From Bacillota bacterium (GTDB lineage: Bacteria > Bacillota > Clostridia > Peptostreptococcales > Anaerovoracaceae), in contig JAUMVD010000010.1 in NCBI GenBank assembly GCA_030530285.1, positions 1-43,566 on the forward strand: DNA of 43,566 nucleotides, in the 5' to 3' direction. Under the pieces are notes generated by a model. It ran no database searches and had not been told where the DNA came from. It saw only the letters and a program-made list of their open reading frames with translations. Made by a program: the position numbers and the translations under genes. Position 1 is the stretch's first letter. Each line of letters begins with the position of its first letter. Shown one piece after another: positions 34,895-42,490 of the stretch.

Positions 34895-35748
34895 AAGAAG
34901 AATCGATATTGCTGCCTTCAGCGGAGGTCTCCCTGGGTTCCGAAGAATATATTGATCCGGAAGATGGACTTATCCATTGCAGCAAGTGCGGTGACGCAAA
35001 ACAGATGATCCTCGAAAACTCATGCAGGATATCAAAAACCGTCCGCATCTCCTGTTCCTGCGAACAGGAGATGCAGAAGCGGCAGACGCAGATGCAGCAG
35101 GAACAGGAACGATGCACACGCATTGAGATCCTTCGCAGCAATGGTATTCCGGACGAACTTTACCGCAATTACACCTTTGACAGCGATCCGGGAGTAATTC
35201 CGGAGATCCTGATAGCGAAGGGTTACGCAGACAATTTTGAACAGCTGGAAGGCTCCGGCACCGGACTTATCTTCTGGGGCGGAATCGGCACCGGCAAAAC
35301 TTATCTGGCCGCCTGCATCGCCAACGCGCTGATCGACCGCGAGATCTCTGTGAAGATGACCAGTATCTCTCGGATCTCAAATGCCATGGCAGGGTTGTTT
35401 TCGGAGGATCGCAACCGCTATCTGGATTCGCTCAACGACTGCCGACTGCTGATCATCGATGACCTGGGCGTGGAACGGAACACAGAGTATTCCCTTGAAC
35501 AGATCTTCTGTGTGATCGACAGCAGGTACCGCACCGGCAGGCCTATGCTCCTGACGACAAACCTGCCGTTGGATCATCTGGAGAGCCCACGGGATCTGGA
35601 ACATGCCCGCATTTACAGCCGCATTCTCGAGCGTTGTACTCCGGTCAAAATCAATGGACCGGATCTGCGGCAGCAGAATGCGGAGCGCCGGTTTCATGAG
35701 GTCAGCAAACTTCTTGGTGCTGAAAAACACAGAAGTCAGTACCACTGA
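34891..35748 (+). CDS. DnaC/IstB-like ATPase (helicase loader type)
   Basis: A 285-residue AAA+ protein. A zinc-finger-like part CSKCG...CSC is at about residues 30-54, followed by a coiled stretch rich in Gln and Glu, then Walker A GGIGTGKTYLA (about 130-140), Walker B LLIIDDLG (about 188-195) and a sensor TTNLPL. It resembles DnaC/DnaI helicase loaders; next to a RepA_N gene it would help load the host helicase at the element's origin. IstB of transposons is the alternative, but no transposase is near. Confidence 0.85.
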   Translation: MKEESILLPSAEVSLGSEEYIDPEDGLIHCSKCGDAKQMILENSCRISKTVRISCSCEQEMQKRQTQMQQEQERCTRIEILRSNGIPDELYRNYTFDSDPGVIPEILIAKGYADNFEQLEGSGTGLIFWGGIGTGKTYLAACIANALIDREISVKMTSISRISNAMAGLFSEDRNRYLDSLNDCRLLIIDDLGVERNTEYSLEQIFCVIDSRYRTGRPMLLTTNLPLDHLESPRDLEHARIYSRILERCTPVKINGPDLRQQNAERRFHEVSKLLGAEKHRSQYH

Positions 35749-36100
35749 GGAAGTGAATGGAATGAAAGTTGGTATCAATTGATGCGAGATCATCGTACAG
35801 ACGCAGATTGCTGCAAAACCAGCACCACCGTTGATACCAACCCAGGGCCGGAACAGCACCGGTGAACAAATTGAATGAGTTTTGCGCAAAAAAGAGATTG
35901 AACAACATGATTGAAATATGCCGGACAGAACGCGAAAAAAGATGTCCGCATACTACGCTAAAATCGATGTCCACAGGGGTAGCGAGCATCGGGGATGTAC
36001 TCCCATCCCCAGAGATCCCCAAAGATATTTGGGGACCTGCCGCCGCAGGCGGAAGTGTGCCGCAGCTGCCCCTGAGGGCCCGAAGAAAGGAGAAGAATAT
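35749..36100. other. Non-coding region with hairpins, candidate oriT
   Basis: These 352 bases between the DnaC-like and relaxase genes hold no convincing gene. Seen are an 11-bp perfect inverted repeat GTTGGTATCAA (35768-35778) with TTGATACCAAC (35831-35841), a stem GGGGATG/CATCCCC (35991-36010), a perfect stem TCCCCAAA-GATA-TTTGGGGA (36016-36035), and CCTGC/GCAGG (36036-36049). Position immediately before the relaxase and the dense secondary structure suit a transfer origin; the nick site is not identified. Confidence 0.55.
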
Positions 36101-37480
36101 ATGGCTGTTACAAGTTTATGGCATATCAAGGGAGATCTGAAGGATCTCGTGAATTACGTTGAGAATCCGGACAAGACGGTTCCGGAAACAGAAGAACTGC
36201 GGGGGCTGTATCAGCTTTTGGACTATGTGCAGAGGCCGGATGCCGTACCGGCAGGAGCCTTCGTGACAGCGATCAACTGCAATGCAGACCATGCGGTGGA
36301 TGAGATGATCACAACAAAGCTGCGGTTTGGCAAGACGGATGGCTATATCGCCTGGCATGGCTATCAAAGCTTCAAGCCGGGAGAGATTTCAGCGGAGGAA
36401 TGTCATGCACTGGGCGTTGCCTTTGCGAAGGAGATGTGGGGTGACCGGTTCCAGATCATCGTGACGACCCATCTGGATCGCGACCACCTTCATAATCATT
36501 TTTGCTTCAATTCTGTCAGCTTCAAGGATGGGAAGAAATATGACTACCGCAAAAGCGAGAGAGTCCGGATGATGGCAATCTCCGACCGTCTCTGCAAGGA
36601 ACGCGGGCTCTCCGTTATAGAGAATCCCGGCAAGGCGCCGCCGCGGGCCATCTGGGAGCGAAAAAAGAAGGGCGAGAAAACCCGATACGATTACTACAGG
36701 GAAGATATCATCCAGGCTGTAGAGATGAGCCGGACTGTGGATGCCTTCGAGCGATATCTCACCCGCAAAGGTTACGAAGTGGATCTAACCGGAGAGCACT
36801 GGACGATCAAAAGTCCACAGGCTGAACATCCAACCTATATGGATAATGTCTACGAACATTTCACGCCGGAGAATCTGCAGCTGGCGCTGCAGCGCTCCCG
36901 GGGCTTCTACGGCCGGAGTGCGCCGCCGGTCCTCACCTTCTCCCCGCACCTGCCGCCTCAGCAGCGGACGAAAGGATTTCTGGAGCGACTGCTGGAGGGA
37001 ACGAATATATATAAACTGTACCTCTACCACTGCTACCAGCTTGGGATCCTGCCAAAGCATTCCGAATACACGCCGACCAGTACATATCTGAAGGAAGCCC
37101 TGCAGTGGTGCGATCAGGTTTCAAAACAGGTCCGGTATATGGCCGACCATGGCATCGAGACCATGGAGAATCTCATGGCCGCGAGGAATACCGCGCAGTC
37201 GGAATTCGACCAGCTGGTCGCCGATCGCGATAAACTCCGCAACAAGATCCGCCGGGCTTCGCTGGAAGACAAAGTCATCCTCCGGGGCCAGAAAGCGATC
37301 CTCACCGCCAAGATTACAGATCTGCGGGAACAGCTTAAACTGAATCACGGAATCGAAGCCAGGTCGGTCGAGATCAAAGATACCTGGGATAAATTTATTG
37401 CGAACGAAGAACGCGGCATCGCGCAGGAACAGCAGGCAAAACTGGAGCGAAAGCAGAAGAAGCAGGAAAAAGCTCGGTAA
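36101..37480 (+). CDS. Relaxase/mobilization nuclease (MobP-like)
   Basis: A 459-residue protein. The likely catalytic Tyr is Y19 in LVNYVENPDKT. The histidine motif HLDRDHLHNHF (H124, H129, H131, H133) binds the metal. The C-terminal 100 residues are charged and form a probable coiled coil (about 360-459). It nicks one strand of oriT and pilots the DNA through a conjugation channel supplied elsewhere. ATG 36101 with GGAGAAG upstream is chosen; the earlier frame to 35918 crosses the hairpin region. No MobC-type accessory gene is seen before it. Confidence 0.88.
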   Translation: MAVTSLWHIKGDLKDLVNYVENPDKTVPETEELRGLYQLLDYVQRPDAVPAGAFVTAINCNADHAVDEMITTKLRFGKTDGYIAWHGYQSFKPGEISAEECHALGVAFAKEMWGDRFQIIVTTHLDRDHLHNHFCFNSVSFKDGKKYDYRKSERVRMMAISDRLCKERGLSVIENPGKAPPRAIWERKKKGEKTRYDYYREDIIQAVEMSRTVDAFERYLTRKGYEVDLTGEHWTIKSPQAEHPTYMDNVYEHFTPENLQLALQRSRGFYGRSAPPVLTFSPHLPPQQRTKGFLERLLEGTNIYKLYLYHCYQLGILPKHSEYTPTSTYLKEALQWCDQVSKQVRYMADHGIETMENLMAARNTAQSEFDQLVADRDKLRNKIRRASLEDKVILRGQKAILTAKITDLREQLKLNHGIEARSVEIKDTWDKFIANEERGIAQEQQAKLERKQKKQEKAR

Positions 37481-37511
37481 GTATTCATATAGATATCTGA
37501 TTTACAACTCT

Positions 37512-37547
37512 CTGGAGAGTGGTGAACAACCTCTCACTACTCTCCAG
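37512..37547. repeat. 14-bp hairpin after relaxase
   Basis: CTGGAGAGTGGTGA (37512-37525) pairs with TCACTACTCTCCAG (37534-37547), 13 of 14 plus one wobble, eight-base loop. It is not followed by a T-run; it sits 11 bases before a TTGACA box of the sigma gene, so it might end the relaxase transcript inefficiently or bind a regulator. Confidence 0.6.
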
Positions 37548-37613
37548 TAAATTATCTTTGACAAGGCATTTGTATAGTATTACCCTATGCTTGATGAAGG
37601 GAGACGGATCCTC

Positions 37614-38174
37614 ATGCTCACAGTACTTTTAGCGTTAATCGATACTCCCGAGGAGAAAAAGCGTTTTGAGGAGCTTTATTATCAATACGAACGACTCCTC
37701 TATTTTATTGCGAAGCAACGTCTTGGAGATGTTCATCTGGCTGAAGATGCTGTGAATGAAACGTTTATCCGTGTCATCAGACATTTTGATGGAATTGATG
37801 AAATTGATAGTCCCCGAACAAAACGTTATCTGGTAGTTATTCTTAAAAATGTTTGCTCTGATATCTACACCAAGCAGAAGCACCAGATAGACCATCCGGC
37901 AGGCGATAATCTGGAGTTCATCGCAGATTCGAGGGCACTTGACTCTCCCAGCTCTCAAGATTTGTTTTTTCAAAGATTTGACCTAGAAATGATTCAGACG
38001 GCGCTAAAATCATTGCCGGATGAACAGCAAACAGTATTATATTTGTCAGTGGTCGCATGCAAAAGCAGGGAAGACATTGCAGAGCTAACGGGTACAACCA
38101 TAGAGACAGTCAAGAAACGATTATACAGAGCAAGAAAAAAACTGAGAGAGGCCTTGGAGGCACAGAATGGATAA
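37614..38174 (+). CDS. RNA polymerase sigma-70 family factor (ECF-like)
   Basis: A 186-residue sigma factor with region 2 (about 20-80: RFEELYYQYERLLYFIA, then LAEDAVNETFIRVIRHF) and region 4 (about 120-180: ALKSLPDEQQTVLYLS, then TGTTIETVKKRLYRARKKLREAL, a HTH). ATG 37614, with GGGAG ten bases upstream, is preferred over ATG 37587. The adjoining gene, overlapping by eight bases, encodes a single-span membrane protein, the usual anti-sigma arrangement. Codon use is distinctly AT-richer than in the relaxase gene. It probably directs transcription of the secreted genes downstream (inference). Confidence 0.87.
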   Translation: MLTVLLALIDTPEEKKRFEELYYQYERLLYFIAKQRLGDVHLAEDAVNETFIRVIRHFDGIDEIDSPRTKRYLVVILKNVCSDIYTKQKHQIDHPAGDNLEFIADSRALDSPSSQDLFFQRFDLEMIQTALKSLPDEQQTVLYLSVVACKSREDIAELTGTTIETVKKRLYRARKKLREALEAQNG

Positions 38175-38844
38175 CAGCAAATTAGAGCAGGCCCTGATCT
38201 TGAATTTAGATCAGGAAATAGCAGAGTATGAAAAAAAGCTCTCGGTAGAGCCACTCCAATTATTTTCGTCTCATTATCAAAAGAAAAAGAAACACATTCT
38301 CCAATGGGCGGAAAAAACGGTTGATGGCAACACCCGATTCCCGGAATATCATCGATTCCGGTTACGCAGAACCATGTTGCTTGTTGCCGCCATTGTTGTT
38401 GTGTTAGCTGCGGCGACTACAGTTACCGCTATCGTCAAGCCCGAAATCATCTATATCATCAAAGAGAAGATTACAAACTGGACAATTACGTTTGATCATG
38501 GCAGCACAGAGGAATCGTCCTTTGTATATATCAAACCGCCTGTGCCAGAAGATTTCCGATTAGTTGACGAGACGAAGGGCATTGATTATTACTATCTTAC
38601 ATTCCAGAATGAGTCAGGAAAGGAAATCAGTTACGACCAGAATAATGCAGACAGCACATCAATTTCTATTGATTCAGAGCAGACCATTCCTGAAAAGAAA
38701 TATATCAAAGGGGTAGAGGTTATTATCTCAGAACACGATGGAATTGTTCAGATTATGTACACTGATAATCGATATGTCTATGTTATCGACGGCAATTGTG
38801 GAAAGGAGATGCTCTTTAATATCGTCAAAGAGATGATTGAATAA
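38167..38844 (+). CDS. Membrane anti-sigma-like protein (DUF4367-like ectodomain)
   Basis: A 225-residue protein with a cytoplasmic N-terminal part (1-68) rich in charged residues, one transmembrane helix (about 70-90, LLVAAIVVVLAAATTV) and an extracytoplasmic domain of about 130 residues that looks like DUF4367-type domains in putative anti-sigma proteins of Firmicutes. There is no zinc-type HxxxCxxC motif in the N-terminal part. It overlaps the sigma gene by eight bases and ends before a strong terminator. The role as anti-sigma factor is inferred from topology and position. Confidence 0.72.
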   Translation: MDNSKLEQALILNLDQEIAEYEKKLSVEPLQLFSSHYQKKKKHILQWAEKTVDGNTRFPEYHRFRLRRTMLLVAAIVVVLAAATTVTAIVKPEIIYIIKEKITNWTITFDHGSTEESSFVYIKPPVPEDFRLVDETKGIDYYYLTFQNESGKEISYDQNNADSTSISIDSEQTIPEKKYIKGVEVIISEHDGIVQIMYTDNRYVYVIDGNCGKEMLFNIVKEMIE

Positions 38845-38883
38845 GGATATATAACCTTCTCTAATCTATATCGGTGCATTATA

Positions 38884-38914
38884 GGGACAGCGAAACAGAA
38901 GCTGTTCCTTTTTT
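38884..38914 (+). terminator. Terminator of sigma/anti-sigma unit
   Basis: GGGACAGC (38884-38891) pairs with GCTGTTCC (38901-38908) with one G-T wobble, followed by six T. It closes the two-gene unit. Confidence 0.85.
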
Positions 38915-39055
38915 GTAAATAGAAAACTCTGCATGTTACGCTGGGATGGTTTGTGCTATAAAAAAATGATAATTATGTGTCCCCTTCGCATAGACTTTTC
39001 AGTATTAGTATATGAAAAGATTTATTAAGCCAATTATGTGAGGGAGGGAATTGAT

Positions 39056-39481
39056 ATGTGTAAGAATAAAATAGTAATTGTAGTGACAGCAGTATTTCTG
39101 TTGTTGTTCGTTCAGGGGAGTGCTTTTGCTCTATCTGAGGAGGCACCAGTCGATTCTTCGGATTTGCTTAATTATCAATATGTTGATCGTGTGACTTCTT
39201 CGCTTTCAATTACAAAAGGGACTGCATCTGTAAGCGTAAAAGTGCGAGATGCTGACGGAGATACTTCAAAAATAGCATGCACATTATATTTGCAAAAATA
39301 CTCTGGAGGAAGTTGGAGCAATATAAAAAACTGGTCCAAAAATACAGATGCCAATCAGTTGACCATGTCTCATACAAAGGCAGTCAACAAAGGCAAGTAT
39401 CGTACAAAGGCCATTGTAAAGGCTTATAAGGGGAACAGTTATGAAACAATAACAAAATATAGTAAAACCTGCTCATACTAA
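39056..39481 (+). CDS. Small secreted protein
   Basis: A 141-residue protein with a clear Sec signal peptide: lysines at the start, a hydrophobic core (about 6-20) and a probable cut after AFA near residue 24. The mature part of about 115 residues is rich in Ser, Thr, Lys and Tyr, alternates hydrophobic and polar residues, and probably forms a beta sandwich; KYSGGSWSNIKNWSK is its most distinctive stretch. It resembles small exported Firmicutes proteins of the DUF6147 kind, a tentative match. GGGAGGG precedes ATG 39056; the earlier start in the frame (39038) is less likely. No enzyme motif is seen. Confidence 0.75.
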   Translation: MCKNKIVIVVTAVFLLLFVQGSAFALSEEAPVDSSDLLNYQYVDRVTSSLSITKGTASVSVKVRDADGDTSKIACTLYLQKYSGGSWSNIKNWSKNTDANQLTMSHTKAVNKGKYRTKAIVKAYKGNSYETITKYSKTCSY

Positions 39482-39548
39482 GAGAAAAATAGGATTGTTT
39501 TTATAGCAGTTTGCTCCACTGGGTAAAAGTGGTGAAAGGGAGTTCAAA

Positions 39549-39989
39549 ATAAATACGTACAAAGCTATTATTACAACTGCGATTATAGCTCTATTTACAA
39601 TCGGTTTGTTCCTATCCTGCACATTTGCAACGGATTCAGAAGAACCGCTAGATGTAAATGAGAAGGCAGAGGTGAATGAAATCATTGATAGTGAAGAGAG
39701 TGTTGAAACCGAGAACGTGGAACTTGAAGATGCGATAGAAATGGCTGACAATGAAGGCACTGCTCCAAATGCTGTAAAGCCTCACAGAGTTTGGTCTGTA
39801 TAATCCTCATCCTATCAAGGGATAACAGCAAATGGTCAGAGCTGGCATCAATTTGACAAGCAGCCGATGAAGAAGGGCGCATATTACACGCTCAAGTATA
39901 GTAGTAGTTATAAAGGAACAATAAGTGGAGAACTTAAAGTTACGAAAGCACAAATAGAAGCGAAGCTAGGATTTGATTATGCTTCGTAG
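39549..39989 (+). pseudogene. Decayed secreted-protein gene
   Basis: One frame reads as a secreted protein across 39549-39989 but carries two lesions. First, where the start should be, six bases after AAAGGGAG, there is ATA at 39549 instead of ATG, followed by a good signal peptide (IALFTIGLFLSCTFA). Second, a TAA at 39801-39803 interrupts the frame, yet the same frame continues with protein-like sequence (SYQGITANGQSWHQFDKQPM, KGTISGELKVTKAQIEAK) to TAG 39987. The acidic middle and the later beta-rich part look like one protein. ATA initiation and stop read-through are less likely than decay. Confidence 0.65.
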
Positions 39990-40047
39990 AATTCCATCAG
40001 TGTTATTAATGAGTACTATAACTGTTATATGAAGGAGGCGTGAAAAA

Positions 40048-41244
40048 TTGAAAAAAATATTGACAAAGAAGTTATTGACAGTAGTAACTGCAACTATAAT
40101 TGCAGTTACATTTATTCCAACGTTTGCATATGCAACAGAAGACACTGTCTTGGATGAAACTTCTAATAGCGATATGGAAAGAGAAGTTAATCTTGTTTCG
40201 AATGATGCAACTGAAATAATGGAAAGTCGCATTGATAAAAACGAAATTAATGGCAAAATTAAGAAAATGAAAAGTGGAGAATATTATGTTGATGGAAAGG
40301 ATATGGATGTCTTACTACCAGCAAGAAGTGATGACGGCATTTCCATTGAAACAGAAGCAGGCGTGATTGTAATGGAACTTCCAAATAAAACAAATTATGC
40401 GAACGGTGTTCTTTCGGATAACGGTACCGTAATTTACGATCCAAATAATGGAGATGTTGCCTTTGGCGTACAGGCATTAGCAGAAGAAAAAGACAATGAA
40501 CACTGGGAAGCACTCCGAGTTCTTGTTGAGATTGCTACCGCTGATGCTGGAAAGGAATTTGTATACAAGTATACTCTTCCAGAAGGCTGCAAATTGATAA
40601 AAGCTGAAGCTTGGTACAAATCGTTCATATTGCCAAATCTGGGAAAAGATGCAAACAGGGATGATTATTACACACCAGGCGAAATCTATATCATTGACAG
40701 CAAAGGTAATGTCATGGAAACTATTGATCCTGCCTGGGCATATGATGCATGCGGTACCAGCATCCCAACTTATTATAAAATAAGAGGAACCGAACTCGTC
40801 CAGATCGTAGATTTTAATAAAAAAACTGTTTTCCCGATTGTGGCAGATCCGACTAATCATCCTGTTAAGTATACGACAGTAACACTAAATGAGAGTGCCG
40901 TTAAAAAATTGCGAGACAAAGCAAAAAGCACGAACGCTTTAGTCTCAATGATAAAGACTACCGCCGGCGGGGCTGTAAGTATTACGGGATATCTTGCCGC
41001 ATCATTTGCAGAAAGGGCTGCTGCTCTTTTGGGAGGAGCAGGAACAGCTTGGGCAATGATAGATATTAGCAATGCTGTTTATGAATATGTTCAGTACAGC
41101 ACATGGAATAAAGTGTACAATAAACTTCACAATAATGCGAACTACAATTATGTTAAAATAAAATATAGGTGGAAATGGCATGGCGGTCACAAGTCTTATT
41201 ATCCTGCAGGCAAGGAAACGTTAGGTTATTACAAGAATAAGTAA
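40048..41244 (+). CDS. Large secreted protein of unknown function
   Basis: A 398-residue protein with a signal peptide (MKKILTKKLL, hydrophobic core to about residue 26, probable cut after TFAYA). The mature part has an acidic spacer (30-60), a beta-rich central region with VFPIVADPTNHPV near 265, and a late hydrophobic stretch rich in Gly and Ala (about 305-345) that could insert in a membrane, then a basic aromatic tail. The start is TTG at 40048 with AAGGAGG nine bases upstream. A small membrane protein follows after 16 bases. Together these recall secreted toxin or bacteriocin plus protection gene pairs, but no known family is recognised. Confidence 0.75.
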   Translation: MKKILTKKLLTVVTATIIAVTFIPTFAYATEDTVLDETSNSDMEREVNLVSNDATEIMESRIDKNEINGKIKKMKSGEYYVDGKDMDVLLPARSDDGISIETEAGVIVMELPNKTNYANGVLSDNGTVIYDPNNGDVAFGVQALAEEKDNEHWEALRVLVEIATADAGKEFVYKYTLPEGCKLIKAEAWYKSFILPNLGKDANRDDYYTPGEIYIIDSKGNVMETIDPAWAYDACGTSIPTYYKIRGTELVQIVDFNKKTVFPIVADPTNHPVKYTTVTLNESAVKKLRDKAKSTNALVSMIKTTAGGAVSITGYLAASFAERAAALLGGAGTAWAMIDISNAVYEYVQYSTWNKVYNKLHNNANYNYVKIKYRWKWHGGHKSYYPAGKETLGYYKNK

Positions 41245-41260
41245 GAAATGGGGTAACACT

Positions 41261-41524
41261 ATGGGTGTAATTAATAAGAATTGGTTATTATTGCTTGGTT
41301 ATATCATAATTGGTGCAAACGGAACGATGTCAGCTCTACAAAAAGGTATTAGCATATATCCGATTATAGGAGCAGGAGTTTGCGGTATTGTGATGACCGC
41401 AGTAGTATTAACAGTTAATTTGAAAAAGGGTCGTTCAAAAAGTAGTACGCTCATTTCTATGGCTACTGCAATATTGTTGCTATTGATGTATATGGTGTAT
41501 ATCATAACACAATATATTCTATAG
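41261..41524 (+). CDS. Small three-helix membrane protein, possible immunity protein
   Basis: An 87-residue protein with three hydrophobic segments (about 8-26, 32-51 and 63-85) and a basic loop KKGRSKSS between the second and third. It follows the secreted protein gene by 16 bases and has GGGG before the ATG. Size and topology match many bacteriocin immunity proteins, but the same can be said of many other small membrane proteins. Confidence 0.65.
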   Translation: MGVINKNWLLLLGYIIIGANGTMSALQKGISIYPIIGAGVCGIVMTAVVLTVNLKKGRSKSSTLISMATAILLLLMYMVYIITQYIL

Positions 41525-41855
41525 CCATCAGAAGTTGTAGGTAAGCGTATTATTTCAAGGAATACGTGGGGAAAACATGTAGCCGGTGATAAATAGAAAA
41601 GTAAGGGAACTGGTGATATGATGCGGGTTATAAAAAAGTGTGAGAGAGCATCGTTGCAATGGCAAATTAGATTCTACACTCGAATCCACTATGGAGACAA
41701 GGTTGAAATGAACAGGCATACCTCCCGACGTTGAAAACTGGATTCGATGTAACTTGTGAAGAAGCAATTGGACAAAATAGAGGGGCGAGTCCCTGTACTA
41801 GCACATAGTGATTTCTGCACACACCATAAGCGATAACTAAGGGAGAATTCGAAAA
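41525..41855. other. 331-base region without a gene, possible intron remnant
   Basis: No frame reads as a protein. From 41638 the sequence GTGTG and later GGAGACAAGGTTGAAATGAA and GAGTCCCTGTACTAGC have the look of the 5' domain I of a bacterial group II intron, and GAATCC/GGATTC arms lie inside. There is no reverse transcriptase and no recognisable domain V, so this would be a fragment at most. Confidence 0.3.
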
Positions 41856-42239
41856 ATGAAAATCAATCATTGCATAGTTGTTATTCTTCTACTACTAAGT
41901 CTCTTAATGTGGTCCGGATGTAAAGACAATAATAATATTGAGGACATTGATTTTTCTTGTAGTATAATTACGAATGACTGCGATAATTTTAATGCAAATA
42001 TCTATCTACGTGATTTGTCGTGGGAAAACCTAAATGAATCCGATATCAAATTTATTGTTGAAAGTTGTGCTGAAGATGTTGAAGGGTTAATTGTGTCGGA
42101 AACTAATAAAAAAGACAGCGACGAAGCACTCTATGTTATTAACGGAATTGACGCTCAAACGAATGAGGTAGTATTCAGCTATGATAAACAGAAGTCAGTA
42201 ATAGTGTTTGGAGAAAGGACGATAGCGTATAAAAGATGA
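41856..42239 (+). CDS. Small putative lipoprotein
   Basis: A 127-residue protein with a short basic N-terminus, hydrophobic core (about 7-20) and cysteine at residue 22 in LMWSGC, a less than ideal lipobox. The mature part is acidic (rich in Asp, Glu and Asn) with DIKFIVESCAEDVEGLI and two further cysteines. It would sit on the outer face of the membrane. AAGGGAG precedes the ATG well. I recognise no domain. It is read in the same direction as the other exported proteins and shares their AT-rich composition. Confidence 0.7.
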   Translation: MKINHCIVVILLLLSLLMWSGCKDNNNIEDIDFSCSIITNDCDNFNANIYLRDLSWENLNESDIKFIVESCAEDVEGLIVSETNKKDSDEALYVINGIDAQTNEVVFSYDKQKSVIVFGERTIAYKR

Positions 42240-42242
42240 ATT

Positions 42243-42270
42243 GAGGAATGCCTCCTCTTCGCTTTTCTTG
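42243..42270 (+). terminator. Weak terminator after lipoprotein gene
   Basis: GAGGA (42243-42247) pairs with TCCTC (42253-42257), followed by a T-rich stretch. Short stem, so modest support. Confidence 0.35.
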
Positions 42271-42379
42271 TGTGTCGGGCAAAGAACACTCCTAATGGTT
42301 AAAAGTCCCACCACGAGTATTTACTGCCAAGTTGCTGCTATTTGTAGTCTTGATTTGCAGACAGAATAGCTTTAAGACA

Positions 42380-42409
42380 GATCCCTCGGAGATAATAATC
42401 CGGGGGATC
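42380..42409. repeat. Hairpin GATCCC/GGGATC
   Basis: GATCCCTCGG (42380-42389) faces CCGGGGGATC (42400-42409), a 9-10 bp stem with one T-G pair and a ten-base AT loop. A weak T-rich tail follows. It separates the cargo from the AlbA_2 gene and may be a terminator. Confidence 0.45.
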
Positions 42410-42490
42410 GATTTATTATGTCTTGATTTTTGAGAATGTGTTTTTCATAATATAGTTGAATGGATTCTGACATGAGGAGGCGCTCCGTCC

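Noticed and set aside
34891..35748. IstB partner of an insertion sequence
   Set aside because: No IstA transposase and no terminal inverted repeats nearby; adjacency to a RepA_N gene favours a helicase-loader role.
35862..36140. 92-residue frame before the relaxase, possible MobC
   Set aside because: It starts at GTG without a ribosome site, crosses several hairpins and overlaps the relaxase start; no RHH pattern.
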